DNA of 64,000 bases from Prauserella isguenensis (GTDB lineage: Bacteria; Actinomycetota; Actinomycetes; Mycobacteriales; Pseudonocardiaceae). The notes below the pieces were generated by a model. It searched no databases. It saw only the letters and a program-made list of their open reading frames with translations, and was not told where the DNA came from. The DNA is taken from the NCBI RefSeq assembly GCF_014191605.1, contig NZ_JACHWU010000006.1, forward strand, positions 1 through 64,000. Direction: 5' to 3'. A program made the translations under genes and the position numbers. Shown piece by piece: positions 23,768-32,780 of the stretch. Position 1 is the first letter of the stretch. Every line of letters starts with the position of its first letter.

Positions 23768-25200
23768 GAGCTCTCCTCCCGCGTCGTGGCCGACACCGGT
23801 CGTGGGCCGAGCGGCATGCTCGCCCACACGCGGTATCCCCGCCCGCTCTCGCGCGGGCCGGTTTCGATCTCGCCGCCGTGCACCGCGACACGCTCCCGCA
23901 TGCCCGCCTGGCCGAGGCCGCTACCGCCCGCCGACGACCTGCCGTACCCGTCGTCGACGACTTCGACTTCGAGCGCGCTCGCCAGGTACCGCACGCGCAC
24001 GTCGACCTGTTCGGCGCCGGAGTGTTTCGAGACGTTGGTCAGCGCCTCCTGCACGATGCGGTAGGCCGACAGCGCCACGGCGTCCGGAACGGGCCGTTCC
24101 TGGCCGTACACGCCGTACCCCGCCACGATCCCGACCACGTCCATTCTGGACACGAGGTCGGGGATGTCGGCGAGTCCCGGGGAGGCGGCACGTGCGTTCC
24201 GCTCCCCGGAGCCACCGCCTGCCGGGTCGGCCACGTCCGTGACCTCGCCCCCACTCGCAGTGCCGTCCCCGCTCGCTTCCCCACCCTCGCGGACGGCGTC
24301 GCCGACCGCGGACGGGTCCGGCTCCGACCGCAGCACGCCCAGCAGGCCGCGCAGCTCGCCGATCGCCGACCGGGCGGTCTCCTCCACCGTCTGCAACGCC
24401 TCACCGGCGAGCACGGGGTCGCGGTCCAGTGTCCGCCGCGCGGCCCCCGCCTGGATGCCCATCACCGACACGCTGTGCGCCACGACGTCATGCAGGTCGC
24501 GCGCGATCCGGATCCGCTCCGCCACGAGCGCGCCGCGGAGGTTCTCCTCGTGGGAGCGCTGCAGCTCGTCGTTGCGCTGTTCCAGCTCGGCCCTGCGGCG
24601 CGCCGTTTCCCAGGCCATGTTCCCGTAGAAGTACGCGGCGGCGAAGAACACGCCGTTGAAGAGCGTGCTGTAGACCACCGAGGCCAGCACCGGATCGAAC
24701 GGCCCCAGTGACCCGGGGAACTCGGGTACGTCCCCCGCCATGGCCTGGACGAACGAGTAGGCCAGCCAGAGGAACATCACGATGATCACCGCGAGCCGCG
24801 ACCAGCGCGCGAGTCTGCGGTTGCGCTCCCACGCGCCGACGCTGTAGCTGGCGAGGAACACGCACACCGACGGCACGCTGTTGTCCCCGATCTGGCGCGC
24901 CTGCGCGGCGATGAACACGGCGCCGACGAACAGCAGTACCGCGGACGGGAACCGCCGCCTCGCCACGAGCGGCAACGACAGCGCCGTGCCCCAGACCAGC
25001 TGTTCGGCCAGCGACGGGGCGGTTCCGAAGACCTGGGCCCCCATGCCGTTGATGGCCAGGACGGCGAGCACCATGCCTGCGAACACGCTTGCCGTGATCA
25101 GCACGTCCGAACGCTGGATCGCGGGATCCGGCCGGGGTCTGCGCCAGTCGCTCCACCCCGCTGTGCGGGGCGTGGCGCCGAGACCGGTACGGGACGTCAT
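23764..25200 (-). CDS. Sensor histidine kinase (HisKA_3 / NarL-type partner)
   Basis: A 478-aa membrane kinase. Roughly six hydrophobic segments occupy residues 35-190, then a coiled linker (ARRRAELEQRNDELQRSHEE), the dimerisation/phosphoacceptor box RIRIARDLHDVVAHSVSVMG with the phospho-His in DLHD, and the ATPase region QEALTNVSKHSGAEQ and GGSGLGQAGMRER. A roughly 55-residue Gly/Ser/Asp-rich insert separates the two catalytic parts. ATG at 25200. It is coupled to the response regulator by overlap, and both precede an ABC exporter, a layout common for cell-envelope stress modules. Confidence 0.92.
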   Translation of the reverse strand: MTSRTGLGATPRTAGWSDWRRPRPDPAIQRSDVLITASVFAGMVLAVLAINGMGAQVFGTAPSLAEQLVWGTALSLPLVARRRFPSAVLLFVGAVFIAAQARQIGDNSVPSVCVFLASYSVGAWERNRRLARWSRLAVIIVMFLWLAYSFVQAMAGDVPEFPGSLGPFDPVLASVVYSTLFNGVFFAAAYFYGNMAWETARRRAELEQRNDELQRSHEENLRGALVAERIRIARDLHDVVAHSVSVMGIQAGAARRTLDRDPVLAGEALQTVEETARSAIGELRGLLGVLRSEPDPSAVGDAVREGGEASGDGTASGGEVTDVADPAGGGSGERNARAASPGLADIPDLVSRMDVVGIVAGYGVYGQERPVPDAVALSAYRIVQEALTNVSKHSGAEQVDVRVRYLASALEVEVVDDGYGRSSAGGSGLGQAGMRERVAVHGGEIETGPRESGRGYRVWASMPLGPRPVSATTREESS

Positions 25201-25396
25201 GCCGGTACCGTATCCCGCCGCCCGCGGGTCCCGCGGCGGTACGAGCCAACGACCCCGTCGGCCGACTCGTTCCGTCGTGACCCTCGATGCCGCGGCTCCG
25301 CCGGCGGTGGGCGGCCACGAGGGCGAAGGCCCACCAGCGGCCACCGGCGGGACGACCACCGGCGAACCGGCCGATGCGATCATCGCGCCGACCGAC

Positions 25397-25438
25397 GGCT
25401 TCGCCCCTCGGATGATGCAGCATCCGAGGAGCGAAGCC
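25397..25438. other. Long near-perfect inverted repeat (possible structured RNA)
   Basis: GGCTTCGC (25397-25404) pairs with 25431-25438 and CCTCGGATG (25406-25414) with CATCCGAGG (25421-25429), separated by one C/A mismatch and closed by a 6-nt loop. It is a 17-bp stem in a divergent promoter region, where no terminator is expected. Confidence 0.6.
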
Positions 25439-25579
25439 GAGCTGGAGACTCTCCGGTCCGCGCACGAGTCGGCGGTGGTCACGCTCGCCGGCGCGAGCCG
25501 GCCCGGGTGAGCCGACAGGACTGGTCTGCCCGGGCCCCCTTTCCCCGGCGCCGCGACGGGCGCAGACTGGAACCCGTAC

Positions 25580-25593
25580 CTACTCGGCAGTAG
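25580..25593. promoter_or_regulatory. Palindrome CTACT-CGGC-AGTAG upstream of CYP140
   Basis: A perfect 5-bp inverted repeat with a 4-bp spacer, 17 bp before the P450 start. The same CTACT-N4-AGTAG arms occur upstream of the acyl-CoA dehydrogenase pair at 59577-59592, suggesting a common TetR-type regulator (inference). Confidence 0.5.
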
Positions 25594-25610
25594 ATAATGG
25601 GAGGCCAAGG

Positions 25611-26912
25611 GTGTCCATCGCGAAGAAGGCCGTGCGCTGGGGCGTGACCCATGCGATGCCCCGCGCCGCGCTCCGCAGCGCCGCGGGCAAGGGAGATCTG
25701 CAGGCGAGACTGTTCACCGAGTCCGCCGAGACGCCGACCCTGGGACTGGCCGGGCTGTTCGACGAGATCCACGATCGCGGGCCGATCGTCCGCGGCAAGT
25801 ACTCCTACCTCGTCTCGCACCACTCGGTCGTCCGCGACGTGCTGACCTCGCAGGACGTGCGCGCCGGGATCGACCGGGTCGACGGTGTCCTCGGCAGGCT
25901 GAGCGCATGGTCGGCCTCGAACCACCTGCACCCGATCGAACCACCGTCGCTGCTGGCCACCGAACCGCCCGAGCACACGCGCTACCGCAAACTCGTGACC
26001 CGTGTGTTCACCGCCCGCGCGGTGGAGAACCTGCGTACGCGAACCGAGGAGATCGCCGCCGAACTGCTCGACGCGCTGGAGGCCCGTGCACAAGCGGGCG
26101 AAGAGGTCGACCTGGTCGAGGCCTACTGCAGTCTGCTGCCGGTGACCGTGATCGCCGAGATCCTCGGTGTCCCCGATCACGAGCGACACAAGGTCCTCAC
26201 CCTCGGCACCGCGGCGGCGCCGAGTCTCGACATGGGCATGTCGTGGCGGCAGTTCCGCGAGACGGATCGAGCCCTGGCCGAGTTCGACGCCTGGCTGGGC
26301 GGCCACCTCGCCGCACTGAAGGAGAACCCCGGCGACAACCTGCTGAGCAAGCTCGTCGCGGCACGCGAGGACGGGGTCGGCCTGAACGACAAGGAGCTCC
26401 GCGCCACGGCGGGCCTCGTGCTGGCCGCCGGGTTCGAGACGACGGTCAACCTGCTGGGCAACGGCATCGCCCTGTTGCGTGAGCATCCGCCGCAGCTCGA
26501 GAAGGTGCGCCAGGATCCGTCACTGTGGTCGGGCGCGGTCGACGAGATCCTGCGGTTCGACCCACCCGTGCTGCTCACCGGCAGGACGACCGTGCGCGAC
26601 ACGGAGATCGCGGGCAGGCCCGTCCGCGCCGGGGCGCTCGTGACGACGCTGCTGGCAGGCGCCAACCGGGATCCCGAGGTGTTCGACGATCCCCACACGT
26701 TCGACGTGACACGACCGAACGCCCGCGAGCACATCGCGTTCTCCTCCGGCAGGCACTACTGCCTCGGCGCGGCACTGGCCCGCATGGAGGGCGAGGTCGG
26801 CCTGCGCGCGTTGTTCGACCGCTTCCCGGACCTGTCATTGCGGCCCGGTGCCGCACACCGGGCGACGCGCATCCTGCGGGGCTACGAGCGACTCCCGGCC
26901 CGCCTGACCTGA
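25611..26912 (+). CDS. cyp140: Cytochrome P450, CYP140-like
   Basis: A 433-aa class I bacterial P450. I recognise strong resemblance to mycobacterial CYP140: KGDLQARLF near the N-terminus, PPSLLATEPPEHTRYRKLV, AAPSLDMGMSWRQF and AGFETTVNLLGNGI in the I-helix, with heme loop FSSGRHYCLG (Cys near residue 384) and K-helix EILR. The physiological substrate of CYP140 is not known to me. GTG at 25611 follows GGGAGGCCAAGG. It is preceded by a palindrome shared with a fatty-acid dehydrogenase operon and followed by an SDR and a CYP136-like P450, so the three may act on one lipid or steroid-like substrate. Confidence 0.85.
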   Translation: MSIAKKAVRWGVTHAMPRAALRSAAGKGDLQARLFTESAETPTLGLAGLFDEIHDRGPIVRGKYSYLVSHHSVVRDVLTSQDVRAGIDRVDGVLGRLSAWSASNHLHPIEPPSLLATEPPEHTRYRKLVTRVFTARAVENLRTRTEEIAAELLDALEARAQAGEEVDLVEAYCSLLPVTVIAEILGVPDHERHKVLTLGTAAAPSLDMGMSWRQFRETDRALAEFDAWLGGHLAALKENPGDNLLSKLVAAREDGVGLNDKELRATAGLVLAAGFETTVNLLGNGIALLREHPPQLEKVRQDPSLWSGAVDEILRFDPPVLLTGRTTVRDTEIAGRPVRAGALVTTLLAGANRDPEVFDDPHTFDVTRPNAREHIAFSSGRHYCLGAALARMEGEVGLRALFDRFPDLSLRPGAAHRATRILRGYERLPARLT

Positions 26913-26945
26913 GGTCTCCCCGTCCGCCACCCGTTCGGTCGATAT

Positions 26946-26963
26946 TGACATGCGGGGTTGTCA
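26946..26963. promoter_or_regulatory. Inverted repeat TGACA-N8-TGTCA with TTGACA hexamer
   Basis: TTGACA at 26945-26950 could be the -35 of the SDR gene, and TGACA (26946-26950) pairs with TGTCA (26959-26963). No good -10 follows at 17 bp. Candidate promoter/operator for the SDR at 27031. Confidence 0.3.
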
Positions 26964-27030
26964 GTTGGATGCTGGCGATCGCCGGTCAAGATCAGGTCCG
27001 GCATTCCCCGGCCAGCGCAAGGAGGCGCGA

Positions 27031-27912
27031 ATGGGTCAGGAACGCGGGCCGCGCGGGCGTTTCGGCCGCAGGCAGCGGGACGTCGCGGGCATGGTCGTCA
27101 CGATCACCGGCGGCGCCCGCGGCATCGGTGCGGCCACGACGACGACGCTCGTCGAGGCGGGCGCGACGGTGGCCGTCGCCGACCTCGACCTGTCGGCGCT
27201 GCCCCCGCGGCTGCGCGACCATCCGCGAGTGCACACGTGGCGGGTCGACGTGACCGCCGCGGCCGCGTACACGCGGTTCCTCGACGCCGTGGAGGACGCC
27301 CTCGGCCCGGTCGACGTGGTCATCAACAACGCCGGGATCATGCCGCTCGGCCGCATCGACGACGAGCCGGACGAGGTCACGGCGAAACAGCTGGCGATCA
27401 ACCTGCACGCGGTCATCCACGGAAGCCGGGAAGCCGTACGACGCATGCGGCCACGCGGCCGCGGCCACATCGTCAACGTCGCGTCGGAGGCGGGCAGAAT
27501 CGGGTTCGAGGGAGCCGCCACCTACTGCGCCACGAAACACGGCGTGGTCGGTTTCTCCGACGCCGTGCGCGCGGAGCTGCACCGCACGGGTGTCGACATA
27601 TCGGTCGTGATGCCGTCGGTCGTGCGGACCGAACTGGCGACCGGCCTCGGCGAATCGCGCGCGATCCGGCCCGTGACACCGGAGGACGTCGCGGCAGCCG
27701 TGCTGGCAACGATCCGCAGGCCGCGGTTCGACGTCTACGTGCCGCGCGACCTGGTGGTGGCGAACACGCTCGGGGCGCTGCTTCCCCGGAAGCTCTCCGA
27801 CGGGCTGTTGCGCGCCAGCGGCGCCCATCGCGTGCTCGGTGCCGCCGACCACACGGCCCGTAAGGAGTACGAGTCCCGCGCGGTCGGCACGGCCGGGGAC
27901 GCGGGTCACTGA
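27031..27912 (+). CDS. SDR family NAD(P)-dependent oxidoreductase
   Basis: A 293-aa short-chain dehydrogenase/reductase. Cofactor loop TGGARGIG is near residue 28, NNAG is present as VVINNAGIM, and the catalytic Ser, Tyr and Lys are in VASEAGRIG and YCATK (Tyr near 165). The C-terminal 50 residues extend beyond the classical SDR core. ATG at 27031 follows AAGGAGGCGCGA, an ideal ribosome site. It lies between two P450 genes on the same strand and may oxidise or reduce their products; the substrate is unknown. Confidence 0.9.
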   Translation: MGQERGPRGRFGRRQRDVAGMVVTITGGARGIGAATTTTLVEAGATVAVADLDLSALPPRLRDHPRVHTWRVDVTAAAAYTRFLDAVEDALGPVDVVINNAGIMPLGRIDDEPDEVTAKQLAINLHAVIHGSREAVRRMRPRGRGHIVNVASEAGRIGFEGAATYCATKHGVVGFSDAVRAELHRTGVDISVVMPSVVRTELATGLGESRAIRPVTPEDVAAAVLATIRRPRFDVYVPRDLVVANTLGALLPRKLSDGLLRASGAHRVLGAADHTARKEYESRAVGTAGDAGH

Positions 27913-28001
27913 CCCAGGCCGCTCACCGGCACCACCTCATCCACTGTGGACCTCGCGGCAGCGGGAATCCCACGGATCCGTTCCTGTGACGGGGAGTTCA
28001 G

Positions 28002-29459
28002 ATGGTTTCACTGCTGGAACACGCGAACCGGGCGGCGCGCGAACGCCTGTCGTCCGTGCTCGCCGCGCCCGCGCCGAAAGCGGTCGACGACGCGTGGCTG
28101 CGCGCGACCCACGGCCGGGTCACCACTCTCGCTCCACCCCCGAGCGGCAGCGGCCTCGAACCGGTCCGCGGTGACCAGGGTGCGCCGCTGCTCGGCCACA
28201 CGCTGAGCTACATCCGGTTCGGCAACGAGTTCCTGCGCGATCGCTACGAGCGCTTCGGCCCGGTGTCGTGGATGGGTTCGCTCGGGCAGAAAGTGGTGAC
28301 CGTCGGCGGGCCCGACGCGACCCAGCAGGTGCTCGTCAACAAGGACAAGGCCTTCTCGCAGGAAGGCTGGACCCGGATGATCGACGAGTTCTTCCACCGC
28401 GGCCTCATGCTCCTGGACTTCGACGAGCACCGCATGCACCGCCGGATCATGCAGTCCGCGTTCACCCGCGACCGGCTGACCGGCTACGTCGACCAGATGG
28501 GCCCCTCGGTGCGGGCCAATGTTCCACAGTGGACCGCCGGTCGGCCGGTGCGCATCTACTGGCTGCTCAAACAACTCACCCTCGACGTCGCGACCCAGGT
28601 GTTCATGGGCGGCCGAGGCGGCGACGAGGACCTCGACGAGATCAACCACGCGTTCGTCGACGCCGTGCGCGCGGCCACGTCGATCGTGCGGTACCCGCTT
28701 CCCGGAACCCGGTTCCGCGCCGGTGTGCAGGGCCGGAAGACCCTCGAACACTATTTCCGCAGGCAGCTGCCCGCGGCGCGCCTGTCCGACGGGTCGGACC
28801 TGTTCGCCGGGCTGTGCCAGGCCGCCACCGACGACGGCGAGCGCTTCAGCGACGACGACATCGTCAACCACATGATCTTCCTGATGATGGCCGCGCACGA
28901 CACGTCGACGATCACCACCAGCGCCGCGGCGCATTACCTCGGCAAGCATCCGGAGTGGCAGCGGCGCGCCCGCCAGGAGTCGCTCGCGCTCGGCGACGAC
29001 GTCCCCGACATCCACGCGCTGGAGAGCCTCACCACGCTGGACCTGATCATCAAGGAGTCGCTACGCCTCGTGGCACCGGTGCCGACGCTGATGCGGATGA
29101 CCGTGAAGCCCACCCAGATCGCGGGGCATCACATCCCGGCGGAGACGGCCGTCGTCGCGGCACCGGGTGTGAACCACTTCGACCCCGGCATCTGGACCGA
29201 CCCGGACCGGTTCGACCCGGACCGCTTCTCCGAATCCCGCCGCGAGGACGCCGGGCACCGGTTCGCGTGGATCCCGTTCGGCGGCGGGGTGCACAAGTGC
29301 ATCGGGCTGCACTTCGGCACGCTCGAGGTGAAGGCGATCCTGCACGAGATGCTGCGCAACTACACGTGGACCGTGCCGGACGGAGTGCACCCGCGCTGGG
29401 ACAACACGTCACTGCCGGTGCCCGCCGACGGACTGCCGATGCGGCTGCACCGCCGCTGA
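28002..29459 (+). CDS. cyp136: Cytochrome P450, CYP136-like
   Basis: A 485-aa P450 resembling mycobacterial CYP136. Shared elements I recall are PPPSGSGLEPVRGD, FFHRGLMLLDFDEHRMHRRIM, DIVNHMIFLMMAAHDTST in the I-helix (acid-threonine pair AHDTS) and the heme loop FGGGVHKCIG (Cys near residue 432), with ExxR as ESLR. CYP136 relates to CYP51-type sterol enzymes, so a sterol or terpenoid substrate is possible but unproven. ATG at 28002 follows GGGGAGTTCAG. It ends at a hairpin that separates it from a convergent FAD-linked oxidase. Confidence 0.87.
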   Translation: MVSLLEHANRAARERLSSVLAAPAPKAVDDAWLRATHGRVTTLAPPPSGSGLEPVRGDQGAPLLGHTLSYIRFGNEFLRDRYERFGPVSWMGSLGQKVVTVGGPDATQQVLVNKDKAFSQEGWTRMIDEFFHRGLMLLDFDEHRMHRRIMQSAFTRDRLTGYVDQMGPSVRANVPQWTAGRPVRIYWLLKQLTLDVATQVFMGGRGGDEDLDEINHAFVDAVRAATSIVRYPLPGTRFRAGVQGRKTLEHYFRRQLPAARLSDGSDLFAGLCQAATDDGERFSDDDIVNHMIFLMMAAHDTSTITTSAAAHYLGKHPEWQRRARQESLALGDDVPDIHALESLTTLDLIIKESLRLVAPVPTLMRMTVKPTQIAGHHIPAETAVVAAPGVNHFDPGIWTDPDRFDPDRFSESRREDAGHRFAWIPFGGGVHKCIGLHFGTLEVKAILHEMLRNYTWTVPDGVHPRWDNTSLPVPADGLPMRLHRR

Positions 29460-29472
29460 CGACAGGGAGAAC

Positions 29473-29500
29473 CGGCACCGGCGATCCGTAGCCGGTGCCG
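29473..29500. terminator. Bidirectional hairpin terminator
   Basis: CGGCACCGGC (29473-29482) pairs perfectly with 29491-29500 around an 8-nt loop, between the convergent CYP136-like and FAD-linked oxidase genes. Confidence 0.7.
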
Positions 29501-29515
29501 TCGGCCGGGAGGCCG

Positions 29516-30886
29516 TCAGTCCGGGATGACCTTGCCCGGGTTGAGGATGCCGTGCGGGTCGAGCGCGGTCTTGACCGCCCGGTGCATGGCGACGACCTCC
29601 CCGTCCAGTTCCAAGCCGAGGCCGTCCTTCTTGAGCAGGCCGACGCCGTGCTCACCGGTGACGGTCCCGCCGAGTTCGAGGGCGTCGCGGATGATGTCGT
29701 GGAACGCCTCCTGCGCACGCTCGCGGGCGGCGTCGTCGCCGGGAGGCGTGCTCAGCAGCGGATGAAGGTTGCCGTCACCGGCGTGCGCGATGTTGGCGAT
29801 GTGCGTGTCGTGCCGTTGCGCGGCCGCCTCGATGCGGGCCAGCATCTCCGGCACGGCCGCCTTCGGGACGCACACGTCCTCGGTGAGCAGCGGGCCGAGC
29901 CGCTCCAGTGCCGGGTAGGCGAGGCGGCGGGCGGAGAACAGCGCGTCGGCCTCCTCCTGGTCCGTCGACCGGGCCGCCCACGTGGCGCCGCCTTCCTCGA
30001 AGCAGGCGAGCATGCGGTCGGCCTCCTGCTCCCCCGCCGCGCCCGGCGCGTCGGTCCGGCCGAGCAGTACGACGTCGGCCTCGACCGACAGGCCCATGTT
30101 CTTCCACGCGTCCACGGCGGCGAGGCAGTGCCGGTCGACCAACTCGAGTGCGGACGGCGTGATACCCGCGTCGGCGACCGCCGCGACGGCACGTCCGGCG
30201 TCGACGATCGAGGAGAAGTACCCGGCTACCGTGTGCTCGGGGTCGCGCAGCGGCCGCAGCTTCACCGTCACCTCGGTGACGACGCCGAGCGTGCCTTCCG
30301 AACCGACCATCAGCCCGGCGAGGTCGTACCCGGCGACGCCCTTCGCGGTGCGCCTGCCGAGCCGCACCAGCTCCCCGGTCCCGGTGACGACCTGCATCCC
30401 GAGGACGTAGTCGCGGGTCACGCCGTACTTGACGCAGCACAGGCCGCCCGCGTTGGTGGCGACGTTGCCGCCGATCGTCGACCACGGGGCGCTGGCCGGG
30501 TCCGGCGGGTACCACAGGCCGCGTTCCGCGCAGGCGGCGCGCAGGTCGTCGTTGACCACGCCCGGTTCGACGACGGCAAGGCGTTCGGACTCGTCGATCT
30601 CCCGCACCGCCGTCATCAGCTCTGTGGACAGCAGGACGCATCCGTCGACGGCGTTCGCGCCGCCGGACAGGCCCGTGCCCGCACCGCGGGTGACCAGCGG
30701 CGTTCCGTGCGCGAGGCAGGCGCGGACCACGGCCTGGACCTCCTCGGCACTGCGCGGCCGGACGACCACCTCCGGTTTGCCGTGCGGCGCCCATTCGGCC
30801 TCGTCGTGGACGTATCCGGCAACGACGTCGGGGTCGTCGACGAGCCGGTCGGCGGGCAGGTCACGGCGCAGGTCCTCGAGCAGCAT
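29516..30886 (-). CDS. FAD-linked oxidase, GlcD/D-lactate dehydrogenase type
   Basis: A 456-aa flavoprotein of the VAO family (glycolate oxidase GlcD, D-lactate and D-2-hydroxyglutarate dehydrogenases). It has the FAD-binding TRGAGTGLSGGA loop, TIGGNVATNAGGLCCVKYG and GSEGTLGVVTEVT, and the C-terminal HAGDGNLHP and GEHGVGLLKK motifs of the metal/substrate site. ATG at 30886. It should oxidise a D-2-hydroxyacid and pass electrons to the respiratory chain; no GlcE/GlcF partners are next to it, so it likely acts alone as a D-lactate-type dehydrogenase. Confidence 0.9.
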   Translation of the reverse strand: MLLEDLRRDLPADRLVDDPDVVAGYVHDEAEWAPHGKPEVVVRPRSAEEVQAVVRACLAHGTPLVTRGAGTGLSGGANAVDGCVLLSTELMTAVREIDESERLAVVEPGVVNDDLRAACAERGLWYPPDPASAPWSTIGGNVATNAGGLCCVKYGVTRDYVLGMQVVTGTGELVRLGRRTAKGVAGYDLAGLMVGSEGTLGVVTEVTVKLRPLRDPEHTVAGYFSSIVDAGRAVAAVADAGITPSALELVDRHCLAAVDAWKNMGLSVEADVVLLGRTDAPGAAGEQEADRMLACFEEGGATWAARSTDQEEADALFSARRLAYPALERLGPLLTEDVCVPKAAVPEMLARIEAAAQRHDTHIANIAHAGDGNLHPLLSTPPGDDAARERAQEAFHDIIRDALELGGTVTGEHGVGLLKKDGLGLELDGEVVAMHRAVKTALDPHGILNPGKVIPD

Positions 30887-31093
30887 GATCCCACGATAGT
30901 GCGGCCAGCACGCCGGTCGAGGCCGCACCGTGCCATCGGCAGCGTCCGTTCCGCCTCGCCGGGCGCCGGCGCCGGGGCCGTGACGTCACCAGCCGAGCAG
31001 CCGCACCGGCGCCTCCCTTCCTGTGGATGCGCAGCGACGGCCCGTGGGGACGCCCGCGTCACCGACGGCAGCGAGCGGTGACGGACTTCTTCG

Positions 31094-32335
31094 TCACGGG
31101 TGGGGCGCGGATCCCCTCGTCCCTTCGCCCGTGGTGTGTCCTCGGACGGCCCGCGCGCCACCGGGGTTCCGCGAGCGCAGTCCGGGTGTCACGGCGAACG
31201 CGACGACCGCGGCCAGCACCAGCGTCGCGGGCAGGCCCGCGACCGCCCATGCGGCGAACACGAGGAGGCCGGCCAGTTCGATGCCGACGCCCGCGATCGA
31301 GGTGACCGTCGCCCGCGTCGCGCCGGCGATGCGTTCCTGCAGTCGGGCCTCGGCGACGACGAGCACCCCGCGGTACAGCGCGTAGAACACCGCGACGAGC
31401 GCCAGGCCCGTGGGCTGTGCCCACAACCCGGCGACCGCGAACAACGCGACACCGGCCGACAACAGCGCGCTCGCCCACCTGTCACGCAGGCGTGCTGCGA
31501 ACAACGCACCGGCGGCACCGGCGAGTGGGATGCCGAGGACCGCGAGCGGCACCCACCGCACCGGAACGTGCCAGTCCTCGGCGAGCAGGCCGAAGTACTC
31601 CTCGATGTTGTCGAGCGAGGTCAGGAGCGCCACGACGAACAGCGCCACCGGGACACCGGGCGTGCGGACCGCGGCGACGATCCCGGCCCGCAGCGTGGCG
31701 ACGTACCCGAGCTCGCCCTGTGGCCCGCTGCCCTGGTCCCCGCTGCCCTGTTGCCCGCCGCCCTGTTGCCCGCCGTCGGTGTCCGCGTCGTCGGTGTCCG
31801 CGCCGTCCGTGTTCGTGGCCGGGTCGTGGCGCGGCGGTTCGGGTAGCCGGGCGGCCACCGCGGCGGCGCCGAGGCACGTGGCGACGCCGGCCCACCCGAC
31901 GAGCTCGAATCCGCCGAGCGGAAACAGTACGGTCGCGCCGACGGCGGCAGGGACCTGTGCGAGCAGTTCACACGCGTCGAGCCGGCCGTAGCTGCTGCGG
32001 AACCGTTCCGGTTCGCCCAGTTCGACCAGGCTGTCGTACAGCCACGCCTCGACCGCACCGGAGACGAGCGTGCCGCCGATGCCCCACAGCACGAAACCGG
32101 CCGCGAACGCACCGAACCCGGGAAAAGCCGTCCACAACACGTAGGCGAGGGCCTGGGCGACACCGCCCGCAGCCATGGAGCCGGTGCGGGAGAAGCGGTC
32201 GGCGAGCGCGCCGGTGGGCACCTCGGCGACGACACCGGTCAGCGACCAGACGGCCAACAGCGCGGAGATCTGCGCGTCGGAGAGGCCGTGCGCGCTGAAC
32301 AGCAGCGCGTACAGCGGCACCGCGTCCGCGAGCAC
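31094..32335 (-). CDS. MFS transporter, N-terminus uncertain
   Basis: A major facilitator protein of about 413 aa from a GTG at 32335. It has the motif A region EVPTGALADRFSRTGSMAAGG and around 12 hydrophobic segments, with a Gln/Gly/Asp-rich central loop (GGGQQGSGDQGSGPQG) built from a short tandem repeat. The first helix begins right at the GTG. The upstream in-frame codons (LTRRACAWA) look like a natural MFS start, but there is no ATG/GTG/TTG before a stop at 32411-32413. Either the start is at 32335 (or a CTG at 32362), or a frameshift separates the true N-terminus. Substrate unknown. Confidence 0.75.
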   Translation of the reverse strand: MLADAVPLYALLFSAHGLSDAQISALLAVWSLTGVVAEVPTGALADRFSRTGSMAAGGVAQALAYVLWTAFPGFGAFAAGFVLWGIGGTLVSGAVEAWLYDSLVELGEPERFRSSYGRLDACELLAQVPAAVGATVLFPLGGFELVGWAGVATCLGAAAVAARLPEPPRHDPATNTDGADTDDADTDGGQQGGGQQGSGDQGSGPQGELGYVATLRAGIVAAVRTPGVPVALFVVALLTSLDNIEEYFGLLAEDWHVPVRWVPLAVLGIPLAGAAGALFAARLRDRWASALLSAGVALFAVAGLWAQPTGLALVAVFYALYRGVLVVAEARLQERIAGATRATVTSIAGVGIELAGLLVFAAWAVAGLPATLVLAAVVAFAVTPGLRSRNPGGARAVRGHTTGEGTRGSAPHP

Positions 32336-32780
32336 CGCCCAGGCACACGCGCGCCGGGTCAGGCGCCGGGCGGGCTGGGACGGACGAGGCGAACGTCGCT
32401 TCGTCGAGCGTCACGGTGGAGACATGCTTCGCACGATACCGCCGACCGGCGCGCGCCGACAGGGTTTCCGGTCGCGACCGCGTTCCCGCGGCGCCGACCC
32501 GGGACCCATCACGGCCCACTCGTGCACCTGCCACCGGCGTCACCGGTGGCAACACAGAACCCACCGCATCGCCGGTTCGACGTGCACGTCGAACCGTCCG
32601 GCGACGACACAGGCCGGCCATGCGCCGGGGCCGGCTTCGTTTGTCTCGTGTGTCGTGGTTATCCGTTGATATGGGTTGTCTCGTTGGCCTGAGTTGGCTC
32701 GTTGGTCGGGCTTTCGACGCGAGGGGCTGCGCTGGTTCACCCCATTGTGCCATTGTCTATTCGACCACTAGTTCGACACA
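32336..32780. other. Intergenic region, relatively AT-rich, before DUF222 gene
   Basis: About 445 bp with no gene I can support. CCACCGG (32531-32537) pairs with CCGGTGG (32543-32549) as a small hairpin. From 32640 on the composition is visibly less GC-rich, with gttgg-type simple repeats, and it leads into the DUF222/HNH gene, which may be recently acquired. Confidence 0.45.

Larger units (their letters stand above)
25201..25610. other. Divergent intergenic region with a long hairpin
   Basis: This 410-bp region separates the kinase (minus) from CYP140 (plus). It contains the long hairpin at 25397-25438 and the palindrome at 25580-25593. A 77-codon plus-strand frame from a GTG near 25279 has GC-rich third positions, but I see no ribosome site or family, so I do not call it a gene. 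Confidence 0.5.

Noticed and set aside
25279-25510. 77-codon plus-strand frame between kinase and CYP140
   Set aside because: GC-rich third positions but no ribosome site, no family resemblance, and it runs through a strong hairpin.
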